A DNA stretch of 64,000 nt, taken from NCBI GenBank assembly GCA_027483765.1, contig JAIXTW010000010.1:185167-249166 (forward strand), read 5' to 3'. Under the pieces are notes generated by a model that was not told the DNA's origin, made no database searches, and saw only the letters and a program-made list of their open reading frames with translations. Numbering within the stretch: position 1 is the stretch's first letter; each line of letters starts with the position of its first letter. This DNA comes from Streptomycetaceae bacterium. GTDB lineage: Bacteria > Actinomycetota > Actinomycetes > Nanopelagicales > Nanopelagicaceae. Of this stretch, positions 40,956 through 54,138 are shown piece after piece. Both the position numbers and the translations under genes were made by a program.

Positions 40956-43052
40956 TTAGTTCCAAGAGAAAAATCTAAACCAGCGTTTACTGCGTTGTAC
41001 TGAAAATCGATGGCTGGTTGCTCGGATTGCAACGGCCCCATCGATATCAGTACGCAATACCTTAGCGCCTAACTGCGTCAGCGCCGAGATGGTGCTGGGC
41101 GCCGGATGTCCGTAGGTATTAGTTGAGCCCACGCTAAGGACGGCGATGCGCGGTGATAATTCGCGCATCAAATCTAAATCCTGAAATCTAGAACCGTGAT
41201 GTGCCACTTTGTAGATATCCACTGGGCCAATTCGTGAAACCAATTGGCTCTGCACAAGAGGTTCGATATCCCCGGCGGCAAAGAGTGTGAAATCAGGAGA
41301 AGTTATTACTACTGCAATGCTCGAATTATTGGGTGTCAGGCCCTGGCTGCTATCAGGCCACTTCACTTCAATCTCTAGATTTTCAATCGTTGCTCGCGTG
41401 CCTGCCAAAACATCTCCATACCAAGTTGTACCCACCTCTCTATTTTTCTTCACACCAGCTAACCCGCCCACGTGATCTGCATGGGAATGTGTGAGTATCA
41501 AAAGCGGAACCTCTTTAATTCCTAACTGACGCAAACATCTATCAATTAATTGCGGATCAGGGCCCACATCAATGACAATCGCACGATGGCGTTGCAGGTT
41601 AATCACCATCGCATCGCCTTGCCCGATATCGCAATTAGCAATCTGCCAATCCCCTGCTGGAAATCGCTGCACCCATGAGAATGCAATAACAATAACTAGT
41701 AGCGCGATACCGACCTTGGCTCGCCCGATGTAAATAGCAAGAATCAGCGCTGCCACAAATACAAATCCATAGAGCCCAGTTTTTAGGGTGAAGACCGGGA
41801 AACCGGCGCTCCACTGCGCCACCCAAACAATCCATGCCGCAAGTGGTTTCACCGTCATGACAAGTAAATGCGAGAGCCACGGCGCAATCGGAGAAATCAA
41901 CGCTGCGATGAATCCAATGATGGTAATCGGCGCAACGGCTGGAGCTGCCAATACATTTGCCACGATACTCATGGGGCTGATGTATCCAGAGAGCGCCACA
42001 ATGATCGGAGCACAGAAAGCCATCGCCGCAAGTGGTGGCGCTAAGAACTTCGGTTTTATCTTCGGTGCCAACAGCAGCAACCCAGCCGTTGCAAGGACAG
42101 AGAGTGCGAAACCAGCATCACGTGATTGAAATGGATCGGCAATCACCACTGCGGCAATCGCAAAACCCAACGCCGGCAACGGATCGCGTCCCTGCCTAGT
42201 GCCATGCGCAATAAGTAAGACCGCAGCCATGGCGGCGGCGCGCAGTACCGAAGGCGATGGTCGCACCAACGCAATAAATGCACCGAGTGCAAACGCTGTT
42301 GCAATCAAGCGATAATTTAATTTACGAAAGATAAATTGCATTCCCCACAAGACAAATGCCGAAACGATTGCGAAGTTAGCGCCGCTGACAGCGACCAGAT
42401 GGGTAAGCCCAGATCTTCGCATCTCATTTTTAAACTCAACGCTCTGCTTGCTGGTATCGCCAATCACCATTCCAGGAATAAGTGAGCCCGTATCTCCAGC
42501 ACCTGTTGCATTACGCAAACCCAGCCGAATATGTGCCAGCCCTTTCGCCCACCCTGATGCACGACTGATGACGGTAACCCGCTGATTAACAATAAGGAGC
42601 GCTGCCACTCGCCCTTCTTTACTTTCTAATACTTTGGCCTGCACTCGAATCTTCTGCCCCGGCAATAACCCCTCAACGCTTCGATTGGAAACAATGACGC
42701 GCACCGGAATGCGCATTTCATACCTATCGTCCACAAGTAGCGCCTGGCCCATAAAGGAATAGGAGGTCGGTGCAAAGGAACTACCAAATACCTTCGGCAC
42801 AACCCGGTTTGGGTCTGTCGTCACCTGTAATTCAAAAGATGTCACACTGCCGCGAAATTGGTTAATTGCACTGGAATCCAGTGCTGCAACCCGAATCGAC
42901 ATAATGATTGCACCGAGCACAATGGCGATAAGTAGAACTGCTAAACGTTTCTTATTGCGCAGCACCACTGCAGCGAGAACAGCAATGACAGAGACTGCCC
43001 ACGTGGGACTCCAACTCTGCACAAGTGCACCCGCCCACACCGCGCCCCCCAA
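40956..43052 (-). CDS. comEC: ComEC/Rec2-family competence protein
   Basis: 698 residues from a TTG. N-terminal DUF4131 region with two membrane segments, the competence membrane domain (about 190-460, HLVAVSGANFAIVSAFVLWGMQ; RAAAMAAVLLIAHG), and a C-terminal metallo-beta-lactamase domain with THSHADHVGGLAG. It forms the channel for DNA uptake. It follows comEA by 20 nt; the exact start is uncertain. Confidence 0.92.
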   Translation of the reverse strand: MGGAVWAGALVQSWSPTWAVSVIAVLAAVVLRNKKRLAVLLIAIVLGAIIMSIRVAALDSSAINQFRGSVTSFELQVTTDPNRVVPKVFGSSFAPTSYSFMGQALLVDDRYEMRIPVRVIVSNRSVEGLLPGQKIRVQAKVLESKEGRVAALLIVNQRVTVISRASGWAKGLAHIRLGLRNATGAGDTGSLIPGMVIGDTSKQSVEFKNEMRRSGLTHLVAVSGANFAIVSAFVLWGMQFIFRKLNYRLIATAFALGAFIALVRPSPSVLRAAAMAAVLLIAHGTRQGRDPLPALGFAIAAVVIADPFQSRDAGFALSVLATAGLLLLAPKIKPKFLAPPLAAMAFCAPIIVALSGYISPMSIVANVLAAPAVAPITIIGFIAALISPIAPWLSHLLVMTVKPLAAWIVWVAQWSAGFPVFTLKTGLYGFVFVAALILAIYIGRAKVGIALLVIVIAFSWVQRFPAGDWQIANCDIGQGDAMVINLQRHRAIVIDVGPDPQLIDRCLRQLGIKEVPLLILTHSHADHVGGLAGVKKNREVGTTWYGDVLAGTRATIENLEIEVKWPDSSQGLTPNNSSIAVVITSPDFTLFAAGDIEPLVQSQLVSRIGPVDIYKVAHHGSRFQDLDLMRELSPRIAVLSVGSTNTYGHPAPSTISALTQLGAKVLRTDIDGAVAIRATSHRFSVQRSKRWFRFFSWN

Positions 43053-43072
43053 TGCGAGGGCGCGGCTATCAA

Positions 43073-43678
43073 TTACACGCGCAGCTTCTCTTTGAACTTT
43101 GCGAATGTTCCCGCTCCAATTCCGGAAACCTTCATCAGATCTTCAATGACAGTAAACGGACCATTGATCTTTCGATATGAAACGATGCGATTGGCCAGCA
43201 CAGGGCCTATGCCATCGAGTGCTTCAAACTCTCTTATCGTTGCCCGATTAATCATTACTGGACCGTTCTTACGTACTGCGCGTTTTACTACTCCACCAGA
43301 AGATGTTGTTGCGGCATAAACATAGATCTGCTCACCATCTCTGAGGATGCGAGCCTGATTGATATCGGAGGTATCGGCACCCTTTTTCAGACCGCCAGCA
43401 GATTTAATTGCCTCAAAGACTCGTGAATTAAGGGGTAACGAATACACACCAGGTGTTATCACCGCGCCTGCAACATCAACCATGATTTCCTGAGTAATGG
43501 CCTGTAGTTCAAGTGCAACAGGTGCGGCAACTACTTCTTGCGACGTTCCGAGAGCCACAAATAGACCAGAGATGAGAAGAACTAACAGTGCAACGACTGC
43601 TAGCGCTCTTTTTTGTGTTGATGAATAGTGGAGATCACTCCACCAGTTCTGTGCCTTTTCGAGATATTGATTTTCCAT
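43073..43678 (-). CDS. comEA: ComEA-type DNA-binding protein
   Basis: 201 residues. Membrane anchor at about 25-47, an SLBB-type segment (VAGAVITPGVYSLPLNSRVFEAIKSAGGL), and two helix-hairpin-helix motifs at the C-terminus (ALDGIGPVLANRIVSYRKINGP, MKVSGIGAGTFAKFKEKL). It binds incoming DNA outside the membrane and hands it to ComEC. leuS ends 57 nt upstream. Confidence 0.92.
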   Translation of the reverse strand: MENQYLEKAQNWWSDLHYSSTQKRALAVVALLVLLISGLFVALGTSQEVVAAPVALELQAITQEIMVDVAGAVITPGVYSLPLNSRVFEAIKSAGGLKKGADTSDINQARILRDGEQIYVYAATTSSGGVVKRAVRKNGPVMINRATIREFEALDGIGPVLANRIVSYRKINGPFTVIEDLMKVSGIGAGTFAKFKEKLRV

Positions 43679-43735
43679 CCGCAGATGGTGGAGTAAGCGT
43701 TAAGGCGAAAAGATAGAAATTGATGTAGCTGTTGA

Positions 43736-46207
43736 TTACAAAACGATGTTTACAAGCTTTGGCGCACGGGCAATCACTTTTTTGGGCGTGGAACCCGCTA
43801 GCGCAACCACAACAGCCGGCAAGGCAAGTGCAGCCGCTTCAAATTCAGCCTCTGAAATAGATGGTGAAACGTTCATGCGATCAACAATTTTGCCGTTGAT
43901 CTGAATAACTGCCTCAACTTCATCTGCGACAAGAAGTGCTGGGTCTACTACCGGCCATCCAGCAGTTGCAATCGCTGGCTTGTGTCCAAGTCGCTCCCAC
44001 ATTTCTTCTGCTGTAAAGGGCGCAACCAGTGAGAGCATGATAGCAATCGCCTCAGTTGCTTCGCGAACGGCCGGATCTGTTGGACCACATCCTGAATCAA
44101 TTGCTTTACGTGTTGCATTCACGAGTTCCATCACGCGAGCGATAGCTACGTTAAATCTAAATGATTCAACGGCAAAGGCAGCATCATTGAGCGCCTTATG
44201 TGTTGCTTTGCGAAGGCTAACTTCACCTGTTGTGAAATCAACGCCAGGGGCTGATGTGACATCACCGGATAAACGCCATGCACGACTTAAGAACTTTACT
44301 GAACCTGATGGAGATACATCTGCCCAATCAACGTCATCTTCTGGCGGGCCAGAGAAGACCATCGATAAACGAATCGCATCGACGCCATGGTTTTCAAGTT
44401 CATCAGAGAGACGAACTAGATTTCCGCGAGATTTCGACATCGCAGAACCGTCCATAACAACCATTCCTTGGTTCAGCAGACGAGTAAACGGTTCAGTGAA
44501 TGAGAGCATCTTCATGTCATACAAAACCTTGGTGAAGAAGCGTGAGTAAAGCAGGTGCAAGATTGCGTGGGTTACACCGCCAACATATTGATCAACAGGT
44601 AACCAGGTATCAATCTCTGCGCGGTTAAATGGCTCAGTCGCATTCGTTGATGATGGATAACGCAGGTAATACCACGATGAATCCACGAAAGTATCCATGG
44701 TGTCGGTATCGCGCATCGCAGGGCCAGCACACTTAGGACACTTGGTATTTACCCATTCGGTCGCGGCAGCCAGTGGTGATTGACCCTTGGGCTTTAAATC
44801 TAAACCTTTCGCATCAGGTAGAAGCAATGGGAGCTCTGAATCTGGAACAGCAACCTCGCCGCACTTTTCGCAGTGAACGATTGGAATAGGTGTGCCCCAA
44901 TAACGTTGGCGAGAAACAAGCCAATCGCGCAGACGATAATTACGTGCACTCTTACCAAGTCCATCGGCCTCTAGCTGCTTATTAATTGCAGCAATTGCAT
45001 CTGCCTTGGAAAGGCCATTGAGTGCGCCCGAGTTAACAATCTTTCCATCGCCAGTTGTGGCAATTCCAGTTTCACTTGGATCCTCTTCGCCAGTTTCAAC
45101 TACAACGCGCACCGGTAGCTTCATCGCCTTAGCAAAGTCGAGGTCACGTTGATCGTGTGCTGGAACAGCCATGATTGCGCCAGTTCCGTAATCAGCCAAA
45201 ACATAATCAGATGCCCAGATAGGTAACTTCTCACCGTTGACTGGATTAATAGCAAAACGCTTGAGATCAACACCAGATTTAGGTCGATCTGTCGCTAAGC
45301 GATCGATATCGGAAGCCGCTTTGATCTGCTCTAAGTAAGAGTTGAACTCAGCCTCTACTGGTGTGCCATGTGCGAGTTCTGCGGCTAGCGCTGAATCTGC
45401 CGCAACGACCATAAATGTTGCGCCATACAAGGTATCTGGGCGTGTGGTGTAAATAGTTACAGGTTCAGTACGACCTTCAATAACGAATTGCACATTGGCG
45501 CCCTGTGAGCGGCCAATCCAATTGCGCTGCATCATCAGAACTTTCTCAGGCCATTTGCCCTCAAGTTCAGACATGTCATCAAGTAAGCGATCTGCGTAAT
45601 CAGTAATCTTGAAATACCACTGGTTCAACTTCTTCTTTGTAACCGCTGAATCGCAACGCTCGCAGAGCCCTGCTACTACCTGCTCATTTGCAAGAACTGT
45701 CTGACAGCCTGGGCACCAGTTAACGGCAGAGTCTTTGCGATATGCCAAGCCGCGCTCATGTAATTTAGTGAAGAGCCATTGGTTCCACTTGTAATACTCA
45801 GGGTCGCAAGTATTAAAGACGCGATCCCAATCGAAGGAACATGCATAGCGACGCATAGAAGCTTTCTGCGTTGCAATGTTTTCATAGGTCCAAATACGCG
45901 GATCTTCATTGCGCTTAATCGCAGCATTTTCAGCCGGTAATCCAAATGCATCCCAACCAATTGGGTGCATGACGTTAAAACCTTTTTGAATCCAGTAACG
46001 AGCGATTACATCGCCAAGGGCATATGCCTCTGCATGGCCCATGTGAAGATCGCCCGATGGATAAGGAAACATATCGAGCACGTACTTCTTGGGGCGCGAA
46101 TCATCTGCACGACCTGACTTAAATGGTTCGAGTTTGTCCCAGATGGGAAGCCACTTCTCTTGCACGTATGCAAAATCGTAGGCCGCGTGTTCGCGTTCAA
46201 TACTCAC
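43736..46207 (-). CDS. leuS: Leucyl-tRNA synthetase
   Basis: 823 residues from GTG 46207. Class I motifs [16 protein letters not shown] (HIGH region) and [10 protein letters not shown] (KMSKS), with the CP1 editing domain between about 220 and 420 ([16 protein letters not shown]). The GTG lies one nucleotide after the last base of tRNA-Ala (46209), so the mRNA may arise by tRNA processing and be nearly leaderless. No ribosome site fits in the gap. Confidence 0.96.
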   Translation of the reverse strand: MSIEREHAAYDFAYVQEKWLPIWDKLEPFKSGRADDSRPKKYVLDMFPYPSGDLHMGHAEAYALGDVIARYWIQKGFNVMHPIGWDAFGLPAENAAIKRNEDPRIWTYENIATQKASMRRYACSFDWDRVFNTCDPEYYKWNQWLFTKLHERGLAYRKDSAVNWCPGCQTVLANEQVVAGLCERCDSAVTKKKLNQWYFKITDYADRLLDDMSELEGKWPEKVLMMQRNWIGRSQGANVQFVIEGRTEPVTIYTTRPDTLYGATFMVVAADSALAAELAHGTPVEAEFNSYLEQIKAASDIDRLATDRPKSGVDLKRFAINPVNGEKLPIWASDYVLADYGTGAIMAVPAHDQRDLDFAKAMKLPVRVVVETGEEDPSETGIATTGDGKIVNSGALNGLSKADAIAAINKQLEADGLGKSARNYRLRDWLVSRQRYWGTPIPIVHCEKCGEVAVPDSELPLLLPDAKGLDLKPKGQSPLAAATEWVNTKCPKCAGPAMRDTDTMDTFVDSSWYYLRYPSSTNATEPFNRAEIDTWLPVDQYVGGVTHAILHLLYSRFFTKVLYDMKMLSFTEPFTRLLNQGMVVMDGSAMSKSRGNLVRLSDELENHGVDAIRLSMVFSGPPEDDVDWADVSPSGSVKFLSRAWRLSGDVTSAPGVDFTTGEVSLRKATHKALNDAAFAVESFRFNVAIARVMELVNATRKAIDSGCGPTDPAVREATEAIAIMLSLVAPFTAEEMWERLGHKPAIATAGWPVVDPALLVADEVEAVIQINGKIVDRMNVSPSISEAEFEAAALALPAVVVALAGSTPKKVIARAPKLVNIVL

Positions 46208-46208
46208 G

Positions 46209-46281
46209 TGGAGATAAGGGGAATCGAACCCCTAACCTCTTCCATGCCATGGAAGCGCGCTACCAATTGCGCCATATCCCC
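46209..46281 (-). tRNA. tRNA-Ala (GGC)
   Basis: Acceptor GGGGATA/TATCTCC with A73, D-arm GCGC-AATTGGTA-GCGC, anticodon arm CTTCC-ATGGCAT-GGAAG with GGC in positions 34-36, T-arm TAGGGGTTCGATTCCCCT region. The usual G3-U70 identity pair of tRNA-Ala is present (G3 of GGGG with U of TATCTCC). It lies one nucleotide before the leuS start codon. Confidence 0.95.
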
Positions 46282-46304
46282 GTTGTCTTACAGGAGTGCG
46301 AACT

Positions 46305-46964
46305 TTACCGCACTGAATCCGGGATAACTCCGCCAGATTCTTCGCCCATAACAGGCTCTGGAATAGATCCAGCGTTATGTTCTACAAGGAGCCAACCCTT
46401 TGGAGACTCTTCCAGAATTGACCACTGCGCATTAGAAAGTCCGCCGATGCGTGACCAGAATGGAATCGGCAGTTCTAGATAGGTACCAATAATTGTGCGC
46501 GCTGTGCCGCCATGAGTTGCAACAACAAGTCGTTGATTATCTTTTCCTGCTAGCGCATCAGTAATTGCCGCAAAACCACGGGCACCTACTTCGCTGCGAC
46601 GTTCGCCGATACCACCGGCAGGGTTATCTCCACCCATGGACCACATCCGCAAATTATCGAGATCTACTTTGCGAATTTCATCACCGGTCAGACCTTCCCA
46701 ATTTCCGCAGTTTGTCTCGCGCAGCCTTTCATCCGTTGACACTTCAAGTCCGGTAATTTTCACTAATTCATGTGCAGTGCTCTGCGCCCGCCCTAAATCG
46801 CTAGCAATAATCATGGTGGGCTTTATTGCGGCCAACATCGGCGCTGCATGTTTCGCCTGAAACTGACCAACTGCATTCAGCGGAATATCAGTATGTCCCT
46901 GAAACTTGTTGGCGACGTTCCAATCGGTCTGACCGTGACGCCAAAGAATTATCTGGTTACCCAC
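46305..46964 (-). CDS. Histidine phosphatase-family protein (phosphoglycerate mutase-like)
   Basis: 219 residues. LWRHGQTDWNVANKFQGHTDIPLN holds the catalytic RHG, with SDLGRAQSTAHEL, ERLRETNCGNWEG and the second His in VVATHGGTAR. In this position behind rsfS, actinobacterial genomes often have a glucosyl-3-phosphoglycerate phosphatase or a generic acid phosphatase; which one cannot be told. It overlaps the end of rsfS by 8 nt. Confidence 0.92.
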   Translation of the reverse strand: MGNQIILWRHGQTDWNVANKFQGHTDIPLNAVGQFQAKHAAPMLAAIKPTMIIASDLGRAQSTAHELVKITGLEVSTDERLRETNCGNWEGLTGDEIRKVDLDNLRMWSMGGDNPAGGIGERRSEVGARGFAAITDALAGKDNQRLVVATHGGTARTIIGTYLELPIPFWSRIGGLSNAQWSILEESPKGWLLVEHNAGSIPEPVMGEESGGVIPDSVR

Positions 46965-47331
46965 GCGCAGCCTCTTCTTTAACTACATCTAACTCAATCT
47001 TCGGGCAGTCATTCCAGAGGCGATCAAGCATGTAATAACGGCGCAGTTCACTTGATTGAATATGTACAACGAGATCTGAGTAATCGAGCAGAATCCATTC
47101 GGCGGTACCTTCGCGACGTAGCGGCTTATCGCCGGCCAAACGTAACTTCTCTTCGACTTCATCAGCAATTGAGTCGATCATCTTTGAATTCGTTGCGGTA
47201 ACAATAAGGAAGACTTCGCTAAGCACTGATTGGTCGGAAAGGTCTAGTGCAACAAGTTCAGTACCGAATTTGTCAGCTGCAGCGCGAGCGGCAATCTGTG
47301 TGCGTTCAACGCAGGCTTTACTTGCTGGCAT
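46957..47331 (-). CDS. rsfS: Ribosomal silencing factor RsfS
   Basis: 124 residues. VALDLSDQSVLSEVFLIVTATNSKMIDSIADEVEEKL, then EWILLDYSDLVVHI and RRYYMLDRLW, are the RsfS (DUF143, Iojap) signatures. It binds L14 and stops the subunits joining under starvation. It overlaps nadD by 14 nt and the phosphatase by 8 nt. Confidence 0.95.
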   Translation of the reverse strand: MPASKACVERTQIAARAAADKFGTELVALDLSDQSVLSEVFLIVTATNSKMIDSIADEVEEKLRLAGDKPLRREGTAEWILLDYSDLVVHIQSSELRRYYMLDRLWNDCPKIELDVVKEEAARG

Positions 47332-47869
47332 AGAGATTGTGCTCCTTTATATATGCAGCAACTGCTGCGGGTATTTCATTAGAACTTTGTTGGCGAATCT
47401 GGGTTGCTGAAACATCAATTGCATCGATTGCAAGGTTAGCGGTCCCTGGAAAACCCGGGCGATCTATAACAACGAACTCGACCATACTCTTAAGTTCATC
47501 AGCGCGGTGCCATTGATCGATATTGGCATAGGCATCGGTGCCAACAATGACAACAATTGTGTCGCCAGGGTATGTCTGTGCGACGGCCTCTACGGTATCG
47601 ATGGTGTAGCTGGGTCCTTCGCGAAGTACCTCAATTGGATTGACTTCTACGCGGCTCTTGATTTCTGGAGCCAAGGAATTTACCGCGAACTGGCACATAG
47701 CTCTGCGCTGAGCCCCAGTTGCTGCGGGTTCATTTTCGCGAAGACGTGGTTGCCCCGCAGGTAGAACGAGGAGGTGATCAACAATGTTGCGTGCAATGAG
47801 TTGTTCGATGACGTGCACGTGCCCGTTATGAATCGGGTCAAAGGTGCCGCCGTAAAGCCCAACTCTCAA
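47318..47869 (-). CDS. nadD: Nicotinate-nucleotide adenylyltransferase
   Basis: 183 residues from TTG 47869. GLYGGTFDPIHNGHVHVIEQL is the nucleotidyltransferase (H/T)xGH-type motif region, and a late ISATQIRQQ-like segment (VSATQIRQQSSNEIP) corresponds to ISSTxIR. It makes nicotinic acid adenine dinucleotide. The TTG lies 5 nt after the stop of a 39-residue gene. Confidence 0.94.
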   Translation of the reverse strand: MRVGLYGGTFDPIHNGHVHVIEQLIARNIVDHLLVLPAGQPRLRENEPAATGAQRRAMCQFAVNSLAPEIKSRVEVNPIEVLREGPSYTIDTVEAVAQTYPGDTIVVIVGTDAYANIDQWHRADELKSMVEFVVIDRPGFPGTANLAIDAIDVSATQIRQQSSNEIPAAVAAYIKEHNLYASK

Positions 47870-47874
47870 GAGCG

Positions 47875-47994
47875 TTACTTATCTAAACGAAGAGTGACGT
47901 ACAAAAGGAAGGCAAAAATTCCAAAAGTGATAAATCCGAATACAGATGGAGCAAGTGGAAGTTCGCGTACTACTTCTTCGCTGAGTCTTAACAT
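47875..47994 (-). CDS. Small membrane protein, 39 residues, conserved next to nadD
   Basis: From ATG 47994 the minus strand reads MLRLSEEVVRELPLAPSVFG then FITFGIFAFLLYVTLRLDK, ending at TAA 47875. One C-terminal membrane segment with a Leu-Pro-Leu-x-Pro turn; similar tiny proteins occur just before nadD/rsfS in many actinobacteria. TAATCT lies 7 nt before the ATG, a possible leaderless promoter for the nadD-rsfS-phosphatase operon. Function unknown. Confidence 0.7.
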   Translation of the reverse strand: MLRLSEEVVRELPLAPSVFGFITFGIFAFLLYVTLRLDK

Positions 47995-48007
47995 GGTCTG
48001 AAGATTA

Positions 48008-51095
<3,088 letters not shown>

Positions 51096-51099
<4 letters not shown>

Positions 51100-52238
51100 T
51101 TTTTCCCCACAGCATTTGCGGCAAGCCCGCGCTCAATAACAGTGGGCAATACTGAAAGCGCAAAGTCAACATCTGCTTGCGTATTGGTGGCGCCGAATGA
51201 AAAACGTAGTGAAGATTGAGAAACCACATCGGTTAGGCCCATCGCCATTAATACATGACTTGGTCGGTGAACTCCGGCGGTACAGGCAGCTCCCGTGGAA
51301 CAAGAAACCTTCTCTGAATCCATGAGTAGTAAGAGCGAATCACTTTGCGTGCCCGGAAAAGTAATATTTGAAATTCCCGGAAGGCGCGGTGCGTTCTTGC
51401 CATTTACTACTGCATCAGGACGCACCCGCAGTACACCTTCTTCAAATTGAATGCGTAACTTTTCAATCGCAGCAGCGTCATAACTCTGTGCCTCAATTGC
51501 GGCAGCTAACGCCACGATTGAAGGCGCGTTAAGGGTTCCACTTCGAATATCGCGCTCTTGTCCTCCGCCGTGTAAGAGGGCGGGAATTTCAACTGCGCGT
51601 CGCAAAATCAACGCACCAATTCCCAGTGGGCCACCTACTTTGTGCCCACTGATAGTCATGGAGTAAAGCCCGAGATCTTGATAGGAAAGTGGTACCTTTG
51701 AAAAACTTTGCACCGCATCTGAGTGAACTGGAATATCACCAGCAATTTTTACAACTTCGGCAATCGGTTGAATCACACCGGTTTCATTATTGCTATGCAT
51801 GACAGAGATCAGTGCAATCTCAGCACTACGTGCGGCAACAAGTGCCCGCAGGAAATCTAAATCGATGACACCATCTCCGGTCACGGGAATCTGAATAAGT
51901 TCGGCGCCTTCATGTTCAACTAGCCAGAGCGCAGGATCCAGTACAGCGTGATGTTCAATGCTGGAAACGACAATTACTTTCTTCGGTGAATTCCAATACA
52001 GGCCCTTGATAGCTGCGTTGTTGGCCTCTGTGCCTGAACCGGTAAAGATGACTTCACTAGGTTGGCAGTGCACTGCGCGGGCAATTTTTTCGCGAGCATC
52101 TTCCACATCTTTGCGAGCCGCGCGACCTTGCGTGTGCAGCGATGATGGATTTCCTAATTTGCTTAAGGCGGCGCTCATGGCATCAATTGCCACATCACAC
52201 ATCGGTGTTGTGGCGGCATGATCGAGATAGACGCTCAT
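51096..52238 (-). CDS. Cysteine desulfurase (NifS/IscS type)
   Basis: 380 residues. [10 protein letters not shown] at the start, pyridoxal-phosphate Lys in [14 protein letters not shown], and the sulfur-accepting Cys in [12 protein letters not shown]. It supplies sulfur for tRNA thiolation by MnmA and possibly for iron-sulfur clusters. It opens the operon desulfurase-mnmA-ligA. TAGAAT 6 nt before the ATG gives a clear leaderless promoter. Confidence 0.95.
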
Positions 52239-52244
52239 GGGAGC

Positions 52245-52250
52245 ATTCTA
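52245..52250 (-). promoter_or_regulatory. -10 hexamer of the desulfurase-mnmA-ligA operon
   Basis: TAGAAT on the minus strand ends 6 nt before ATG 52238. Confidence 0.55.
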
Positions 52251-52265
52251 GTTCGTCCGGAGCTT

Positions 52266-53219
52266 TTATCCTTTTCGGGCGACTACGCCTTCAGTGGCCT
52301 TAGGTAGCACGTTAAACAAGTCTCCGACTACACCAAAATCTGCGATATCAAAGATTGGCGCTTCCGGATCTTTATTGACGACCACGATTGTCTTTGAGGT
52401 CTGCATGCCGGCGCGGTGTTGAATCGCTCCCGAAATTCCGCATGCGACATAGAGCTGTGGGCTTACTGTTTTTCCTGTCTGTCCCACTTGATGTGAATGT
52501 GGGTACCAACCAGCATCTGTTGCAGCACGTGATGCACCAACGGCTGCACCGAGCGAATCTGCAAATGATTCAACGGCCGTGAAGTTGCCATCTGTTCCGC
52601 GTCCGCCGGAAACAACAATATTTGCCTCAGTCAGTTCTGGGCGTCCACCTTTTACCGGAGGTTGAGTTGAGGAAACTGCTGCTTTTTTAGCATCAGCGCT
52701 AATTGAGGCTGAAGAATTTGTCACTGCTGGTGCGCACGCGGTGAGATCAGCATCGATGCTGTTGGGGCGAACAGTAATGACTGGAACTCCATGTGAAACT
52801 TTAGAGTGGACAGTTGTCGATCCGCCAAAGACTGATTGTGTTGCAGTGGCATCACTTGCGACATCGATGGCATCGGTGATGATTCCTGATTCGCAGAGCA
52901 CGGCAACGCGCGCGGCAACTTCCTTACCGAATGCATGGGATGCAATCAGGACAGCCGCTGGTGATTTTTCTTTAACAAGGTTTGCCAATGCATCGGCAGA
53001 TGCGGCAACACCATGTGATGCAAAATCATCTGCTTCAATCACAATAACTTCAGTGATTGGACCTTGCTTTACCGTTGCCGCAAGTGCCGCGCCTTTTCCG
53101 GCACCAGCTAGAACTACCGCAGTCACTGCGCCAATACGCGCGCCAGCAGTTGCTAATTCTGCGGTTGTCTTAGTCGCTTTCTCTCCTGAAAAATCGGCGA
53201 GGATAAATACTGTGCTCAT
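52266..53219 (-). CDS. etfA: Electron transfer flavoprotein alpha subunit
   Basis: 317 residues. The C-terminal FAD domain holds [36 protein letters not shown] and [27 protein letters not shown], the EtfA signature. With EtfB it carries electrons from acyl-CoA and other dehydrogenases to the quinone pool. It overlaps etfB by 4 nt. Confidence 0.96.
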   Translation of the reverse strand: MSTVFILADFSGEKATKTTAELATAGARIGAVTAVVLAGAGKGAALAATVKQGPITEVIVIEADDFASHGVAASADALANLVKEKSPAAVLIASHAFGKEVAARVAVLCESGIITDAIDVASDATATQSVFGGSTTVHSKVSHGVPVITVRPNSIDADLTACAPAVTNSSASISADAKKAAVSSTQPPVKGGRPELTEANIVVSGGRGTDGNFTAVESFADSLGAAVGASRAATDAGWYPHSHQVGQTGKTVSPQLYVACGISGAIQHRAGMQTSKTIVVVNKDPEAPIFDIADFGVVGDLFNVLPKATEGVVARKG

Positions 53220-53998
53220 ATCAACTTCTTCTCTGCTAGGAAATCTACAAGTGCGGCGCCAGCGCTGCCTTCATCATTTACCTTTACCCCGGCTGCTCGT
53301 GCTGGTCGTGGCGTGGCATCAATAACTTGGGACCAACCATTTTGGGCGCTGACTCCGACTGCAGCTAAATCTTTCTGTGCAATCGTCTTCTTCTTCGCCG
53401 CCATGATTCCCTTAAAGGATGGATAACGCGGTTCATTAATTTTTTCAACGACACTGATAACAACTGGGAACGCTGCTGACATCTCATCGACACCGGCTTC
53501 AGTAACGCGAGTGATGGAAACTTTTCCAGCCGGGTCGACTGCTACCTTTGAAGCAAATGTCAGTTGCGCCCAACCAAGGCGGGCGCTGATCATCGCTGGC
53601 ACAACGCTCATGCGGGCATCAGTTGATTCGGTGCCACAAATAACGATGTCAAAACCACCATCGCGAATTACTTGAGCAAGTACAGCTGATGTAGAAAGTG
53701 CATCGGCTCCGGCGAGCGCAGCATCTGTTACCAAGATTGCATCGTTTGCACCCATGGAAAGTCCTTTGCGAAGCGCCTCAGTTGCGCGCTCTGGGCCCAT
53801 AGAAATCAAGGTCACTGTATGTGGGCCACCTTCTTCATTACCACCGTGAGCTTCCACGATTCGCAACGCTTCTTCCACTGCATACTCATCAAGATCATTA
53901 AGAACAGCATCAACGCTTTCACGGTCAAGTAATCCACTGACCATCTTCTTCTCTGCCCATGAGTCAGGCACTTGCTTGACACAGACCGCAATCTTCAT
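53216..53998 (-). CDS. etfB: Electron transfer flavoprotein beta subunit
   Basis: 260 residues from ATG 53998 (MKIAVCVKQVPD), which matches the family start; a frame reaching 54064 adds unrelated residues. NDLDEYAVEEALRI and the AMP-binding region (GTESTDARMSVVPAMIS) are typical, and VVEKINEPRYPSFKGIMAAKKK is the EtfB recognition loop region. TAACAT lies 7 nt before the ATG. Confidence 0.95.
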   Translation of the reverse strand: MKIAVCVKQVPDSWAEKKMVSGLLDRESVDAVLNDLDEYAVEEALRIVEAHGGNEEGGPHTVTLISMGPERATEALRKGLSMGANDAILVTDAALAGADALSTSAVLAQVIRDGGFDIVICGTESTDARMSVVPAMISARLGWAQLTFASKVAVDPAGKVSITRVTEAGVDEMSAAFPVVISVVEKINEPRYPSFKGIMAAKKKTIAQKDLAAVGVSAQNGWSQVIDATPRPARAAGVKVNDEGSAGAALVDFLAEKKLI

Positions 53999-54138
53999 GG
54001 GGCAGATGTTACCGACCAGTAGCGGTTTTGGAAAGACGAAATCAGGGGCGAAACTCTCAACCAACGGTTCACCTTCTATTCAGAGACATGTAACCAATAG
54101 GGAAAAGTCTGGCTATCTAGAACTCTCATGATTCTCAC

